Source: Lysobacter sp. S4-A87 (lineage in GTDB: Bacteria > Pseudomonadota > Gammaproteobacteria > Xanthomonadales > Xanthomonadaceae). From it: 64,000 nucleotides of DNA. Of the stretch, positions 11,824 to 21,233 are shown piece after piece; position 1 is the stretch's first letter, and each line of letters begins with the position of its first letter. The notes under the pieces are model-generated. The model saw nothing but the letters and a program-made list of their open reading frames with translations. It was not told where the DNA came from and did no database searches. The position numbers and the translations under genes are program-made. The stretch is taken from the NCBI RefSeq assembly GCF_022637455.1, contig NZ_CP093341.1:1364001-1428000 (forward strand). Reading direction: 5' to 3'.

Positions 11824-14800
11824 CGGATCTGTCTCCAGGATTGACGGCCACACGGTCTCACTCGATACAGCGGCTTCGAGCCTGCGACCGAGACGATCGC
11901 CATGCAGTACTCAGGCGGCAATGCATCGTAGGCGGCAACGGCGGCATCGTCCGGCGTACCCGACAGGCCACCTTGCTTACCGGTGGTGAGCACGGTCACG
12001 TCCTTGACCGGCGCAGAGCCGTCCGTTTCGAGGGTCAGGCGTCCACTGCCCTCCGCGGCTGCAGTGCCCGTCGGCGAACCGACCCGCACCGTGCCCAGGT
12101 TGCCGCCACCGCTCAGCGCGTTCAGGCCGTACAGGTAGTTGGTACCGCCACCGGAGCAAGCATCAACCGCGGTAGGTGCGTATGTCGCGAAGTAGAGCGT
12201 GCCTCCATCCAGGCGCGGATAGCTGACCATGCGCTCGCCGTCGTACTTGAGTTTGCCGTCGGTCCCCGGGATGACGAGGTCCACATACCAGCCGCGACTG
12301 GTGTAGTAGTCGACGTCGCTGTTGCTGACCGCACTGACGCCATTGGTCGCCGCACCGGCCGACTGCTGGACCAGGTTGGCTCGCGTCAGCGGCAGAGCCG
12401 ATGCCAGCTCTCCCGGCATGTCGAGGACGCCGTAGATGCTGTGGACGTCCCTGTTCTCCTTGTCACCGTTGTAGGAGAAGCTGCCGGTACCGAACAGCAG
12501 CATCACGCCGCCGCGCGGTCCAAGCGCCGCTTCAAAACCACCGGTGATGGCCTGGCGCTTGGACGTGGTCAGCGTGCCGTCCTTTGCCGTGAACAGCGGC
12601 TTGCCGCCGAGCGCGAGGCGTGCGGTGCCGCTCTTGGTCAGGTCGAACTTCCAGACGTTGCCGTGCAGGTCGCCGCCGTAGACCGTATCGATCATGCCGT
12701 CGGAACCAGTGACGAATGCCGAGGTAGCCGAGCTGTACTGCTTCTGGTCGATGGCGACGATGTTACCCAGGCCGTTGGCCGTGGCCGGACCGCCGGTTTC
12801 CTTGGCATCGATGTAGTCCACATCGCCGGTCTTCATGTCGACCACGAACAGAGTCGCGGTACCAATCGTGGTGGTGGCGGTGTCGGCGTTGACCTTGTTG
12901 CCGTAGCCGCCGCCAAACACTGCCTTCCACACCGGCTTGCCGCTGCTGTCGCGCACCGGAACGATCAGCGGCTTGCCCAGCACGTAGCCGATGCGGTCAC
13001 CGACTGCGCCGGCGATCTTGTCATTGACTTCCCACAGCACGTCATCCGCGGCGAACTTCGTCTTGCCTACGTCGCTGATATCGAGGCCGAAGACGCTGCG
13101 GCCACCGGCTCCGGACGTGCCGACCAGCACCGTGCGCCAGTCGTCGGTCGCGAACAGCGCATCGGAGATCGCGACGGGGCCGTCGACAAAGTAGCGATGC
13201 TGGAAGTTCGGGCTGGTCGGGAACAGCAGGTTGCCCATGTAGCCAACTGCGGTCGCCGGGATGAACCCGAACTGCTCCACGCCGGTATCGCCATGAAACG
13301 CGTGCAGCATGCCGTCGTTGGCGCCGACGTAGACCATGCGCTTGCGGGTCTTCTTGTCGTCCAGGTACTTGTTGTACGCGTACGGGTCGTAGCCGAAGCT
13401 GCCGTCGGCCTTGCGCATCAGCGCATAGCCGAAGTCGTCGGTCGGCGCGGCCACGAGCGGGCTCGAGTTGACGATGTCGCCCAACGGGCTGGTACGCGTG
13501 CGCAGGCTGCTGCCCTCAAGCGTGCGGTCGCCACTCAGGTAGGCCACGGCCTGGGTGGCGGTCACGCCGAGCGTCGTCACGTCCGCGCCCGAAGTCGGAC
13601 CGCAACCGGAGGTGTAGTTGGCGCACAAGGCCGTCAGCGTCGACGGGCCTGCCGTCACGAAGTCGGCAACCGTCGGCGTGCTGTCGTCCGTGGTGGTTGC
13701 ATAGAGCAGATTGCGTGCGGTCGCGGCCGGCAGCTTCGTGCTGGCCGTCCAGCTGGCGGTGTAGGTGATCATGCCACCGGTGCCGCGGGTTGGCTTGCTG
13801 GCGGCCACATCGCCGTACCAGTCGGTGCCGTTACGACCGAAGCGCGGCGTGACCTGGAGCGAGTCGTCGCCGATCTTGGTGCCCGTAATCGCGATGCTGC
13901 CGGATACGCCGCCCGCCACACCGACCGAAGCCAGCACGTCGCGCATCGCGTTGGTAATGGCCGCGGGCGTCTGCGCGTTGATATAGGAGCCGCGCGCGGT
14001 CATCGTGGCGTGCCAGATCTCGTCCACGGTGTTCGGGTTGTCATTGGTGCGCACTTCCCAGGCCGGAGACGTCGCCGACGCCAGTGCCTGCTTGGTGGCG
14101 AGCGGACCGTCACCGCGCCCATTGGGAAGGACACCATAGTTGACGCCGAACTGCTTGCCACGGGCACCCAGGGTGATGCCATAGAAGTTCATGTGCAGAT
14201 TGGTCTTGCAGTCCACGCCCTTCTTGGCGTTGGCGTCCGAGCTCTCGCAGATCGCTGGATTGGACGTGGGCACTCTGCCGGCGGTGAAGGAACCCGAGCG
14301 CAACGTGCGGTTGTAGTAGTACGCGGCAATGTCTGCCAGCGTGTCGGAATGAGTATCCTCGAACGGAACTCCGAGCCCGCTGTCGGCGTTGCCGACCGTC
14401 GGGCCATCCTGGTTGCTGTAACCATCGGTAAACAGCATGCCGGCGTTCTTCTGGCACGCGTGCAGGATGACGTTGGTGTTGGTATCGAACTGCTTGCCGA
14501 TGTTCTCGACCGCGAAGCGGTTGGGCGTGCTGCCATTGGCGTCAAGCTTGATCACGTCGGTCAGCAGCGCGGTCTTGTCGGCCGCCACATCCATGTCGCG
14601 CATCGACAGGTTGGTGTAATTGCCGTTCTTGTCGCGAGCGTTGATCGTGAAATAGCCGACGCGAAGCTTGCTCACGTCCTTCAGCGAGCGGGTAAGGCCC
14701 GCGACCATCGCGCGGTTGCGGTTACCGTAGAACGAGTACCAGTTGGCAAAATTCTGCCGGGTCTTGTCCTCGTTCGGCGTGTAGCGATAAAGCGAACAAC

Positions 14801-15596
14801 CGGTGCCGCAGGCGTTGGTAATCGCGGCGCTCTTGTCGTAGCCGGCGATGGTCCGGTCGGCCTTCAGATAGAACGTACCGGGGGTGTACTCAATGGCGAT
14901 GGGCTGCGCACCACCATTCCAGGTGAAGCTGCTGGCGGCGGTGTAGGACTTGTCGACGTCTCTCCACGCGTTGCAGTTGCCATTGTTGTAGTTGCTGCAG
15001 ATGAAAGTGGTGTACTTGGTGTCTTTCGGGATGACCATGCCATCCTGGACAAAGAAGCTCTCGCCGACGTTCTTTTCGTAGCGCGCACCGAACAGATTCA
15101 CCGTCGCGGTGCCGCGGGGATCGATAAGTGTTGCCGTCAACGAAGCGTTGGCGTAGTCCTGCAGATCCGGCTTGACCCACCGGTCATACGTCACGTCAGG
15201 GCTGTAGTACGTCGGATTGTAGTCCGGCGAACGAGCGAAGCCGTAGGCATCGAATGGCGGGATGCCGCGGTAGTTGTTGATGCGCGTTCCCGGAAGCACG
15301 TACAGGTAGTCGCAGCTTCCCGAAGTCCTCAGATTGAGGCCATTGAAGAAGCTGTTGCTGCTCCAGCAACCCTCGCCGTCAGCACCCGGGAACATCGTCT
15401 GGAACGTCATCGAGCCCGAGTCGTCGATGGCCATGATGAAGTTCGGGGACACCGTCGAACCCAGGTGCATCGGCTCCTGGGCGAGGATGCCGTCGCCTTG
15501 GCGGGTGGCGTTGGCCCCCACGTAGTGCGTCAGCGCCAGCAGGCCGACTACGCCAGCCGTGGCGATGGAAACTATCAGCAATCGTTCGAGTTTCAT
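11820..15596 (-). CDS. pilY1: Type IV pilus tip-associated protein PilY1
   Basis: 1258 residues. An N-terminal hydrophobic export signal (residues 7-22) precedes AIDDSGSM (56-63), which fits the D-x-S-x-S MIDAS of a von Willebrand A-like domain, and the C-terminal half is the PilY1 beta-propeller (KRMVYVGANDGMLHAFHGD, DLHGNVWKFDL). PilY1 is a pilus-tip adhesin and mechanosensor. The Ca-binding loop before VYGGDL reads TGSDGMID, lacking the first acidic ligands seen in P. aeruginosa PilY1. Ribosome site AAAGGGCG precedes the ATG. It sits between pilX and pilE. Confidence 0.95.
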   Translation of the reverse strand: MKLERLLIVSIATAGVVGLLALTHYVGANATRQGDGILAQEPMHLGSTVSPNFIMAIDDSGSMTFQTMFPGADGEGCWSSNSFFNGLNLRTSGSCDYLYVLPGTRINNYRGIPPFDAYGFARSPDYNPTYYSPDVTYDRWVKPDLQDYANASLTATLIDPRGTATVNLFGARYEKNVGESFFVQDGMVIPKDTKYTTFICSNYNNGNCNAWRDVDKSYTAASSFTWNGGAQPIAIEYTPGTFYLKADRTIAGYDKSAAITNACGTGCSLYRYTPNEDKTRQNFANWYSFYGNRNRAMVAGLTRSLKDVSKLRVGYFTINARDKNGNYTNLSMRDMDVAADKTALLTDVIKLDANGSTPNRFAVENIGKQFDTNTNVILHACQKNAGMLFTDGYSNQDGPTVGNADSGLGVPFEDTHSDTLADIAAYYYNRTLRSGSFTAGRVPTSNPAICESSDANAKKGVDCKTNLHMNFYGITLGARGKQFGVNYGVLPNGRGDGPLATKQALASATSPAWEVRTNDNPNTVDEIWHATMTARGSYINAQTPAAITNAMRDVLASVGVAGGVSGSIAITGTKIGDDSLQVTPRFGRNGTDWYGDVAASKPTRGTGGMITYTASWTASTKLPAATARNLLYATTTDDSTPTVADFVTAGPSTLTALCANYTSGCGPTSGADVTTLGVTATQAVAYLSGDRTLEGSSLRTRTSPLGDIVNSSPLVAAPTDDFGYALMRKADGSFGYDPYAYNKYLDDKKTRKRMVYVGANDGMLHAFHGDTGVEQFGFIPATAVGYMGNLLFPTSPNFQHRYFVDGPVAISDALFATDDWRTVLVGTSGAGGRSVFGLDISDVGKTKFAADDVLWEVNDKIAGAVGDRIGYVLGKPLIVPVRDSSGKPVWKAVFGGGYGNKVNADTATTTIGTATLFVVDMKTGDVDYIDAKETGGPATANGLGNIVAIDQKQYSSATSAFVTGSDGMIDTVYGGDLHGNVWKFDLTKSGTARLALGGKPLFTAKDGTLTTSKRQAITGGFEAALGPRGGVMLLFGTGSFSYNGDKENRDVHSIYGVLDMPGELASALPLTRANLVQQSAGAATNGVSAVSNSDVDYYTSRGWYVDLVIPGTDGKLKYDGERMVSYPRLDGGTLYFATYAPTAVDACSGGGTNYLYGLNALSGGGNLGTVRVGSPTGTAAAEGSGRLTLETDGSAPVKDVTVLTTGKQGGLSGTPDDAAVAAYDALPPEYCMAIVSVAGSKPLYRVRPCGRQSWRQIR

Positions 15597-15606
15597 TGGT
15601 CGCCCT

Positions 15607-16104
15607 TTAAGGCATGAATACGGTTTCGACGGCGGCGTCGGAGGTGGGAGCTGCCGCTACGTCGGTGGAAAACGACGAGATCTGCCAGATCACCGGCTTC
15701 TCGTTGACTGGACGCGAGCCCTGGGCAATCGAGAAGCCGGGCGTGCATTCGTTGAGGCGGGAGACGACGATCGCCGTGTCGGGATCGTCGTCGTTGCTGC
15801 GCGCTTCGGCCCAGGCCGAACCGCGGACGGGACTGGGGTCGTCGCAGCGACGCTCTTCGTCGCGCTCGCCGGCGCGCGGCACGAAACGCGTGCCGGTGTT
15901 GAGCTGCACTTCCTGCAGGCGCGCCAGGCCTTCGGCGCGCTGGAAGGCCATGTTGGTGGCGCGGTAGTTGGATGCCATCCGCTCCTGCAGCGAAGCCACC
16001 TGCATGCCGACGATGCCCAGCAGCGACAGGAGGATGAGGAAGATGAGGGCAACATAGAGGACCGCGCCGCGCTGCTGCCTGGGAAACGAAGGTTGACGAT
16101 GCAT
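15607..16104 (-). CDS. pilX: Minor pilin assembly protein PilX
   Basis: 165 residues. A short basic leader (MHRQPSFPRQQRG) is followed by a hydrophobic helix AVLYVALIFLILLSLLGIVGMQ and the PilX signature region (QERMASNYRATNMAFQRAE). The prepilin cleavage Gly is followed by Ala rather than Phe and the +5 residue is not Glu, which is usual for PilX. It is 11 bp after pilW and 10 bp before pilY1. Confidence 0.88.
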   Translation of the reverse strand: MHRQPSFPRQQRGAVLYVALIFLILLSLLGIVGMQVASLQERMASNYRATNMAFQRAEGLARLQEVQLNTGTRFVPRAGERDEERRCDDPSPVRGSAWAEARSNDDDPDTAIVVSRLNECTPGFSIAQGSRPVNEKPVIWQISSFSTDVAAAPTSDAAVETVFMP

Positions 16105-16115
16105 GGCGGGCGGCC

Positions 16116-17411
16116 TCAGTTGCCGAACAGACGGTTGCGCAGGGCCACCGTCGTCTCGTAGACGGATCGATAGTGACCATCGGCGGTGGTATCGGTCGCG
16201 CCGCGCTTCATGGTCACGCCGAGCACCTTGGGTGCAGTGGAGGACTGCTGTGCACGCGACCGGTCGGCACTGCGCATCAGCAGGCCGACCTGGACCGTTC
16301 CGACGCGACGCCACAGGTCACCGGCGGTGTTGTCGGGATTGGTCGAGTTGGAGACCGCCGAGGCGATGCGCATGCGCTCGACGTTGCCGCGCGGCAGGTT
16401 GGCCGGGAGGTGTTCGTCCATGCCATATAGCAGCTGGATGGTTTCGATGCCCTCGACCAGTTCTTCGGCAACGAACGTGAATCCGGTGCCGTCGTTGATT
16501 GCGCGGGCACGGAACAAGGCCGGCGGACGGGTACCGTCGGCATTGGTGCCGGCGCCAGCGGCGACGTAGTAAACGACGGTTTCGGCGCGAAAGAGCATCG
16601 GCTTGTTCGCCGCACCCTCGTAACCCCACTCGTCACCAATCAGGCCGCTGGCGTTGAGACCGGTCACATCGACCGTGAGGGCGCCGGAGGTGGCATTGAC
16701 CGTCTTGGAGGCGAAGATGCTGGCCTGCTTGCAGTCGGCCAGCCCGAACAGGCCGGTGGAATTGGTCGTGCTGACGCTGCTGCCGTAGGAATCGGGCGTG
16801 ATCGTGTAGCTGGTGGCCGACGAAGACACCAGCGAAGCAGGTACGCCGTCGCGCGAAAGGAACCGCACGACGATGATGTCGCTGCCTGCGATGGGGCCAA
16901 GGTTGGCAATGGCCGTGGGCAATGCCGGCGACCACTGGTTGGCGTTGCCCGCCACCGGGGTTCCAGCCGCCAGCACCGCGGTGTCACCCGGGGCCGTCGT
17001 CGAGGCCTCGTAGCCCTGCACGCCCAGGTCGAAACGCAGTGCGACGTTGGCGCCGGTGTTGAGGGCGGCGTAGTTGCGTGCCGTGCGCTGGGCAGCGGTC
17101 AGGAACCACAGGTTGAGACCCTGCCGGCTGGCGTCGCTCGCACCAGGCATCTCCGGCGACATGTGCGCCTGGTCGTTGACGCAACCCATGTGGCCGGCCA
17201 TGCGCACGTCGCGCTGGATGAAATCCACCGCAAAACGGGCGTTCTCCTGCGTCCTGGCGACACCGGTCGACAACTGGTAGGCCGCGCGCGATGCGCTCAT
17301 CACCTGCACCAGGCCAAGCAGCAGGACGACACCAATGGCCATGGCGATCATCAGCTCGATCAGCGACAGACCGGCCGCGGAACGCGGGGTATTGGAAGGG
17401 CGGCTGTTCAT
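16116..17411 (-). CDS. pilW: Minor pilin PilW
   Basis: 431 residues. Prepilin signal AGLSLIELMIAMAIGVVLLLGLVQ at about 13-36 has Glu at +5, and the stretch QENARFAVDFIQRDVRMAGHMGC (about 59-81) is the PilW family block. The ATG at 17411 overlaps the pilV stop (ATGA). It belongs to the set of minor pilins that prime type IV pili in the inner membrane. The long body (usual size about 300-400) is unconserved. Confidence 0.9.
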   Translation of the reverse strand: MNSRPSNTPRSAAGLSLIELMIAMAIGVVLLLGLVQVMSASRAAYQLSTGVARTQENARFAVDFIQRDVRMAGHMGCVNDQAHMSPEMPGASDASRQGLNLWFLTAAQRTARNYAALNTGANVALRFDLGVQGYEASTTAPGDTAVLAAGTPVAGNANQWSPALPTAIANLGPIAGSDIIVVRFLSRDGVPASLVSSSATSYTITPDSYGSSVSTTNSTGLFGLADCKQASIFASKTVNATSGALTVDVTGLNASGLIGDEWGYEGAANKPMLFRAETVVYYVAAGAGTNADGTRPPALFRARAINDGTGFTFVAEELVEGIETIQLLYGMDEHLPANLPRGNVERMRIASAVSNSTNPDNTAGDLWRRVGTVQVGLLMRSADRSRAQQSSTAPKVLGVTMKRGATDTTADGHYRSVYETTVALRNRLFGN

Positions 17412-17929
17412 AGGGTGGAGGTGACCTGGAACGTAGTGGTCTTGCCGGGAACGCCTGCCTGGCCATCGGCACGACCGACGTCGTCGGACCAGCTCAGCGA
17501 GACGGTGGCGGTGAAGCCGGCGGCCTCGCTGCCTGCAATCACGATGCTGCCGCGCCCGGCCGGAAGCTGGGACGCGACATCGCAGCGCCAGCGCACGATG
17601 TTGTTGAGTGCAGTCGCGGCGTCGTCGCCAACCTTGCTGCAACCGGCGGTGTCGGGCGTGTAGCCGGTGAAATAGCCCTCGGTCACACGGTTGTAGACCA
17701 CCAGGTGACGGGGATTGGAGCGCATCATGTCGAACGCTTCGGTCGCCAGGTTGGTCGCCATCGTGCGGTGTTCGGCGCTACTGGTGTAGCGCACGTTCAA
17801 CACCTGCAGGAACGCCAGGCCAAGCAGGCCCAGTGCCAGCACCAGCAGTGCCATCAACACTTCGATGAGCGAAAAGCCGCTCTGGCGGCCTTGCGGGGAA
17901 TGCGTCACTTTCGCGCTGCGTCGGATCAC
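17408..17929 (-). CDS. pilV: Minor pilin PilV, GTG start
   Basis: 173 residues. Prepilin signal SGFSLIEVLMALLVLALGLLGLA (about 17-39) with Glu at +5, followed by the AEHRTMATNLATEAFDMMRSNP block typical of PilV. The start is GTG at 17929, overlapping the fimT stop (GTGA), so expression depends on translational coupling. C-terminal beta-rich pilin head with CSKVG and WRCDV Cys pair. Confidence 0.9.
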   Translation of the reverse strand: MIRRSAKVTHSPQGRQSGFSLIEVLMALLVLALGLLGLAFLQVLNVRYTSSAEHRTMATNLATEAFDMMRSNPRHLVVYNRVTEGYFTGYTPDTAGCSKVGDDAATALNNIVRWRCDVASQLPAGRGSIVIAGSEAAGFTATVSLSWSDDVGRADGQAGVPGKTTTFQVTSTL

Positions 17930-18471
17930 TGGCAGGTCTCCTTGGCCATGCGGGCCTGTCCGGATCGCCTGATCACGATCCGCCGCTGGTAGTCCTGGCC
18001 GGTCTTGCAGCCAGTCAGTTTCAGGGAAAGATCAACCGCCTGCGTTACTCGGCCGGAGCGGTCGAACGCCACCTGGGAGATCGTGCCCGTGCCGGATTCG
18101 CCGGCACCGGCGGCGGCGGTCAGCCCCAGCTGGTTGTTGGCTTCGATGTAGCGCAGCGCCGTGTCGCCAGCCGTCCAGTCTCCGCTGCCGTCGAGGTCGG
18201 TGTAGGCGAGGTAGCCCACGTTCCAGTCGGAGCCGTTGCAGGACGTGCCGGTCGAGGACGGACACACGCCGGCGCCGCGGTTGCTGCGGATGGCCTCGGT
18301 GCGTGCCAGGTTGAGCGCCGCGATGACGTTGTTGGTCGATGTGGCGATGCGGTTGGAGCGGATGACGCCGTTGAACGATGGATAGGCCAAGGCCATGCCA
18401 ATGGCCATGATGGATATCGTGATCATGAGCTCGATGAGGGTGAACCCCCGGCTCGACGTTGCGCTCGACAT
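17926..18471 (-). CDS. fimT: Minor pilin FimT/FimU (GspH family)
   Basis: 181 residues. MSSATSSRGFTLIELMITIS gives the classic prepilin cleavage (G/F) and Glu at +5. The GspH domain follows (NNVIAALNLARTEAIRSNRG) with Cys residues CPSSTGTSC. GGGGAA lies just before the ATG at 18471. First gene of the fimT-pilV-pilW-pilX-pilY1-pilE operon; the promoter should lie in the 18472-18658 gap shared with the divergent sensor kinase. FimT or FimU cannot be separated by eye. Confidence 0.88.
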   Translation of the reverse strand: MSSATSSRGFTLIELMITISIMAIGMALAYPSFNGVIRSNRIATSTNNVIAALNLARTEAIRSNRGAGVCPSSTGTSCNGSDWNVGYLAYTDLDGSGDWTAGDTALRYIEANNQLGLTAAAGAGESGTGTISQVAFDRSGRVTQAVDLSLKLTGCKTGQDYQRRIVIRRSGQARMAKETCQ

Positions 18472-18658
18472 GCAGATTCCCCTTACAGCCCCAGAGGCAT
18501 AGTTGAACGCCCTGCTCCGGCGGACAAGGCCGCTGGGGACGAACGGTCATATCGGCCGATGGACGCGGCAAACGCCTCGCGCCGTCCCGGCTATGGCCCC
18601 CGCCACATCCGGACAGGCAATATGGTGACACCGCGAGCCCCGCCACCGCAGTGCGCCA

Positions 18659-19693
18659 ATGCCCAAATCGCAACCCGCACACAGCCCGCTGGACGCCCTT
18701 TGGCAGCCGTCCGCGATCCTGTGGACGATGCTTTCGGGCGAGGCCGTGGCACTGCTGCTGGCACTGGCGCCAGGCATGGACGAACAGCGGCTGCGCTATT
18801 TCGCCCTGGTTTCGGTGGCGATCCAGTGGATGCTGCTGTGGAGCATCGCCACGCTCTACCTGCTGCGCCGACCGCTGCGCTCCTTGCCGCCGCAGCGGAT
18901 CGCCTATGTGGTCCTTGCCATCCTGCTGATCAGCACTTGGGCGATCACCGCCGCGATCGGATTCTTCTTCCGCGATGGCTGGAATCTGTCCGCAGGGGAA
19001 TGGCGCTGGACCCAATGGCGCCTGATCGGCATGGTCATGACGGTGGGCGCGCTGGGCGTGGCCGTGTTCCAGAGCCAGTGGCGGGCACGCCAGCTCGCCC
19101 TGCGCGCCAAGCAGCTCGAACTGGAAGCGCTGCAGGCGCGTATCCGCCCGCATTTCCTCTTCAATACCCTCAACACCGGGGCCGCGCTGGTGCACCGCCG
19201 CCCGGAAGAAGTGGAGCGGCTGCTGCTGGACCTGGCCGATCTGTTCCGCGCGGCGCTGGCCGGGCCGCGCGACATCTCGCTCGAAGACGAGCTGGCGCTG
19301 GCGCGGCGCTACCTGGAGATCGAGTCGCTACGCTTCGGCGAGCGCCTGCAGGTGAACTGGAAACTGCCCAGGGAGCTTCCGCCGGTGACGGTTCCGGCAT
19401 TGTCGATCCAGCCCCTGGTGGAAAACGCGATCCGCCACGGCATCGAGCGCCGGCCGGGCGGCGGCGAAATCGAGATCGCGGTGACGACGACGCCCGAAAC
19501 CGTGATCGTGCGCATCATCAATCCGCTGCCCCCCAGTGGCCAGGAGAACCGCCTCGGCCATCAGGTAGGCCTCAACGCCTCCCAAGTCCGGATCGAGGCG
19601 TTCACCAGCGGCCGCGGCAGTGTCCATACCCAGCTTGAAGGCAAGCGCTTCATCGCGACGGTGCGACTGCCGGTTGCAGGGGCTCCGGACTGA
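18659..19693 (+). CDS. LytS/AlgZ-type sensor histidine kinase
   Basis: 344 residues. Four hydrophobic segments (about 22-40, 48-68, 82-105, 120-135) anchor it in the inner membrane. The His_kinase block LEALQARIRPHFLFNTLNT (about 164-182) carries the phospho-acceptor His, and a GHKL domain follows with N-box VENAIRHG. The C-terminal G-box is atypical (GHQVGLNASQVRIEAF), so ATP binding may be altered. Divergent from the minor-pilin operon, much like FimS (AlgZ) beside the fimU-pilE genes of Pseudomonas, where AlgR is the partner. No response regulator follows here; the next gene is convergent ppnN. Confidence 0.85.
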   Translation: MPKSQPAHSPLDALWQPSAILWTMLSGEAVALLLALAPGMDEQRLRYFALVSVAIQWMLLWSIATLYLLRRPLRSLPPQRIAYVVLAILLISTWAITAAIGFFFRDGWNLSAGEWRWTQWRLIGMVMTVGALGVAVFQSQWRARQLALRAKQLELEALQARIRPHFLFNTLNTGAALVHRRPEEVERLLLDLADLFRAALAGPRDISLEDELALARRYLEIESLRFGERLQVNWKLPRELPPVTVPALSIQPLVENAIRHGIERRPGGGEIEIAVTTTPETVIVRIINPLPPSGQENRLGHQVGLNASQVRIEAFTSGRGSVHTQLEGKRFIATVRLPVAGAPD

Positions 19694-19710
19694 TGCCCCG
19701 CCCTTGTGCA

Positions 19711-19737
19711 GACCACTCCCGCCGGGCGGGAGTGGTC
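19711..19737. terminator. Bidirectional hairpin between sensor kinase and ppnN
   Basis: GACCACTCCCGCC-GGGC-GGGAGTGGTC-type stem between two convergent genes; no long T run on either side. Confidence 0.55.
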
Positions 19738-19745
19738 CCGATCAC

Positions 19746-21125
19746 TCAGGCAACCACCCGATAGCACGGCTTGTACTCGCCGGCGATCTTCATGCGGCGC
19801 TGCTCGACGAACGCACGCAGCAGCGCATCGAGCGACTGCATCATGTCGGCGTCACCGTGAATCTCGAACGGGCCGTGCGCCTCGATCCGGCGCATGCCGT
19901 CTTCCTTGACGTTGCCGGCGACGATGCCGGAGAACGCGCGGCGCAGGTCGGCGGCCAGCTCGTGCGGCTTGCGGCCGTGGTGCAGGTCGAGCGAGGCCAT
20001 CGCCTCGTGGGTCGGCACGAACGGACGCTGGAACGCCAGCGGGATGTCGACCGACCAGTTGAAGAAGAACGAATCCTTCTGCGCGATGCGGTGCTCGCGG
20101 ACCTTGCGGATGCCGGTCGACATGCGCTTGGCGACCTTGTCCGGGTCGCCGACGATGATCTCGTAGCGCTTGGTCGCTTCCTCGCCCAGGGTCAGGCGGA
20201 TGAACCTGTCGATCTGCTCGAAGTACGGCGCCGACGCGGTCGGGCCGGTGAAGATCAGCGGGAACGGCAGGTGCGCGTTCTCTTCGCGCAGCAGGATGCC
20301 GAGCAGGTAGAGGATTTCCTCGGCGGTGCCGACACCACCGGGGAACACGATGATGCCGTGGCCGAGCCGGACGAACGCCTCCAGGCGCTTTTCGATGTCC
20401 GGCATGATCACCAGGTGGTTGACGATCGGGTTCGGCGATTCGGCGGCGATGATGCCCGGCTCGGTGATGCCGATGTAGCGCGTGCGGTTCCGACGCTGCT
20501 TCGCATGGGCAATCGTCGCGCCCTTCATCGGGCCCTTCATCGCGCCCGGGCCGCAGCCGGTGCAGATGTCGAGGCCGCGCAGGCCCAGCTCGTAACCCAC
20601 CTGCTTGGTGTAGACGTATTCGTCGCGCGAGATCGAGTGGCCGCCCCAGCACACCACCAGGTTGGGTTCGGTCGGATGCAGGATGCGCGCGTTGCGCAGC
20701 AGGCCGAACACCGAGTCGGTGATCCCCGACGAGGTCTCCAGGTCCTTGTTGCTGTCCGGCCCGAGTTCCATCGCCGTGTAGGCCAAGTCCCGGACCACGG
20801 CGAACAGGAGCTCGGCGACGCCGCGGATGATCTCGCCGTCGACGAAGGCCATTGCCGGCGCATGGGCCAGGTCGATGCGCACGCCGCGATCCTGCTGGTG
20901 CACCTGGATGTCGAATTCGGGGTACAGCTCGCGCGCGGCGCGCGGGTCATCGGATGCGCTGCCGCTGGTCAGCACCGCCAGCGCGCAGCGGCGCAGCAGG
21001 TCGTGCATGCCGGTGGACACATCGCGCAGGCGCGCGACCTCGTCCCGCGAGAGGACGTCGAGCCCGCCCTTGGGGTAGATGCGGGCGTTGACGGTGGGGA
21101 GGGTGGTTTCAATGGTGGCGCTCAT
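19746..21125 (-). CDS. ppnN: Pyrimidine/purine nucleotide 5'-monophosphate nucleosidase
   Basis: 459 residues, matching E. coli PpnN (YgdH). The LOG-family Rossmann core shows FPGGVGTAEE (about 295-304), the substrate motif, with GCGPGAMKGPMKGA upstream (about 192-205). Extended N- and C-terminal domains that gate the enzyme and bind (p)ppGpp in E. coli are present. It cleaves NMPs to base and ribose 5-phosphate. Stand-alone gene; the Oar-like receptor downstream of its promoter region is on the same strand, with a strong terminator between them. Confidence 0.93.
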   Translation of the reverse strand: MSATIETTLPTVNARIYPKGGLDVLSRDEVARLRDVSTGMHDLLRRCALAVLTSGSASDDPRAARELYPEFDIQVHQQDRGVRIDLAHAPAMAFVDGEIIRGVAELLFAVVRDLAYTAMELGPDSNKDLETSSGITDSVFGLLRNARILHPTEPNLVVCWGGHSISRDEYVYTKQVGYELGLRGLDICTGCGPGAMKGPMKGATIAHAKQRRNRTRYIGITEPGIIAAESPNPIVNHLVIMPDIEKRLEAFVRLGHGIIVFPGGVGTAEEILYLLGILLREENAHLPFPLIFTGPTASAPYFEQIDRFIRLTLGEEATKRYEIIVGDPDKVAKRMSTGIRKVREHRIAQKDSFFFNWSVDIPLAFQRPFVPTHEAMASLDLHHGRKPHELAADLRRAFSGIVAGNVKEDGMRRIEAHGPFEIHGDADMMQSLDALLRAFVEQRRMKIAGEYKPCYRVVA

Positions 21126-21180
21126 CTTTCTCTTCTTTCGTCCTGTTTACCGGCATGACTCTAGCCTGCCTCCCCCACAA

Positions 21181-21211
21181 AAGAAAACGGCCGGGAAACC
21201 CGGCCGTTTTC
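21181..21211 (-). terminator. Terminator after the TonB-dependent receptor
   Basis: AAAACGGCCGGG-TTT-CCCGGCCGTTTT on the minus strand with TCTTTTG tail, 22 bp after the receptor stop. Confidence 0.85.
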
Positions 21212-21233
21212 AGGTGCTTCAGACAACCTGTGA

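Noticed and set aside
11841-15617. 1258-codon plus-strand frame
   Set aside because: Mirror of pilY1; Arg/His/Val-rich, no start signal or domain.
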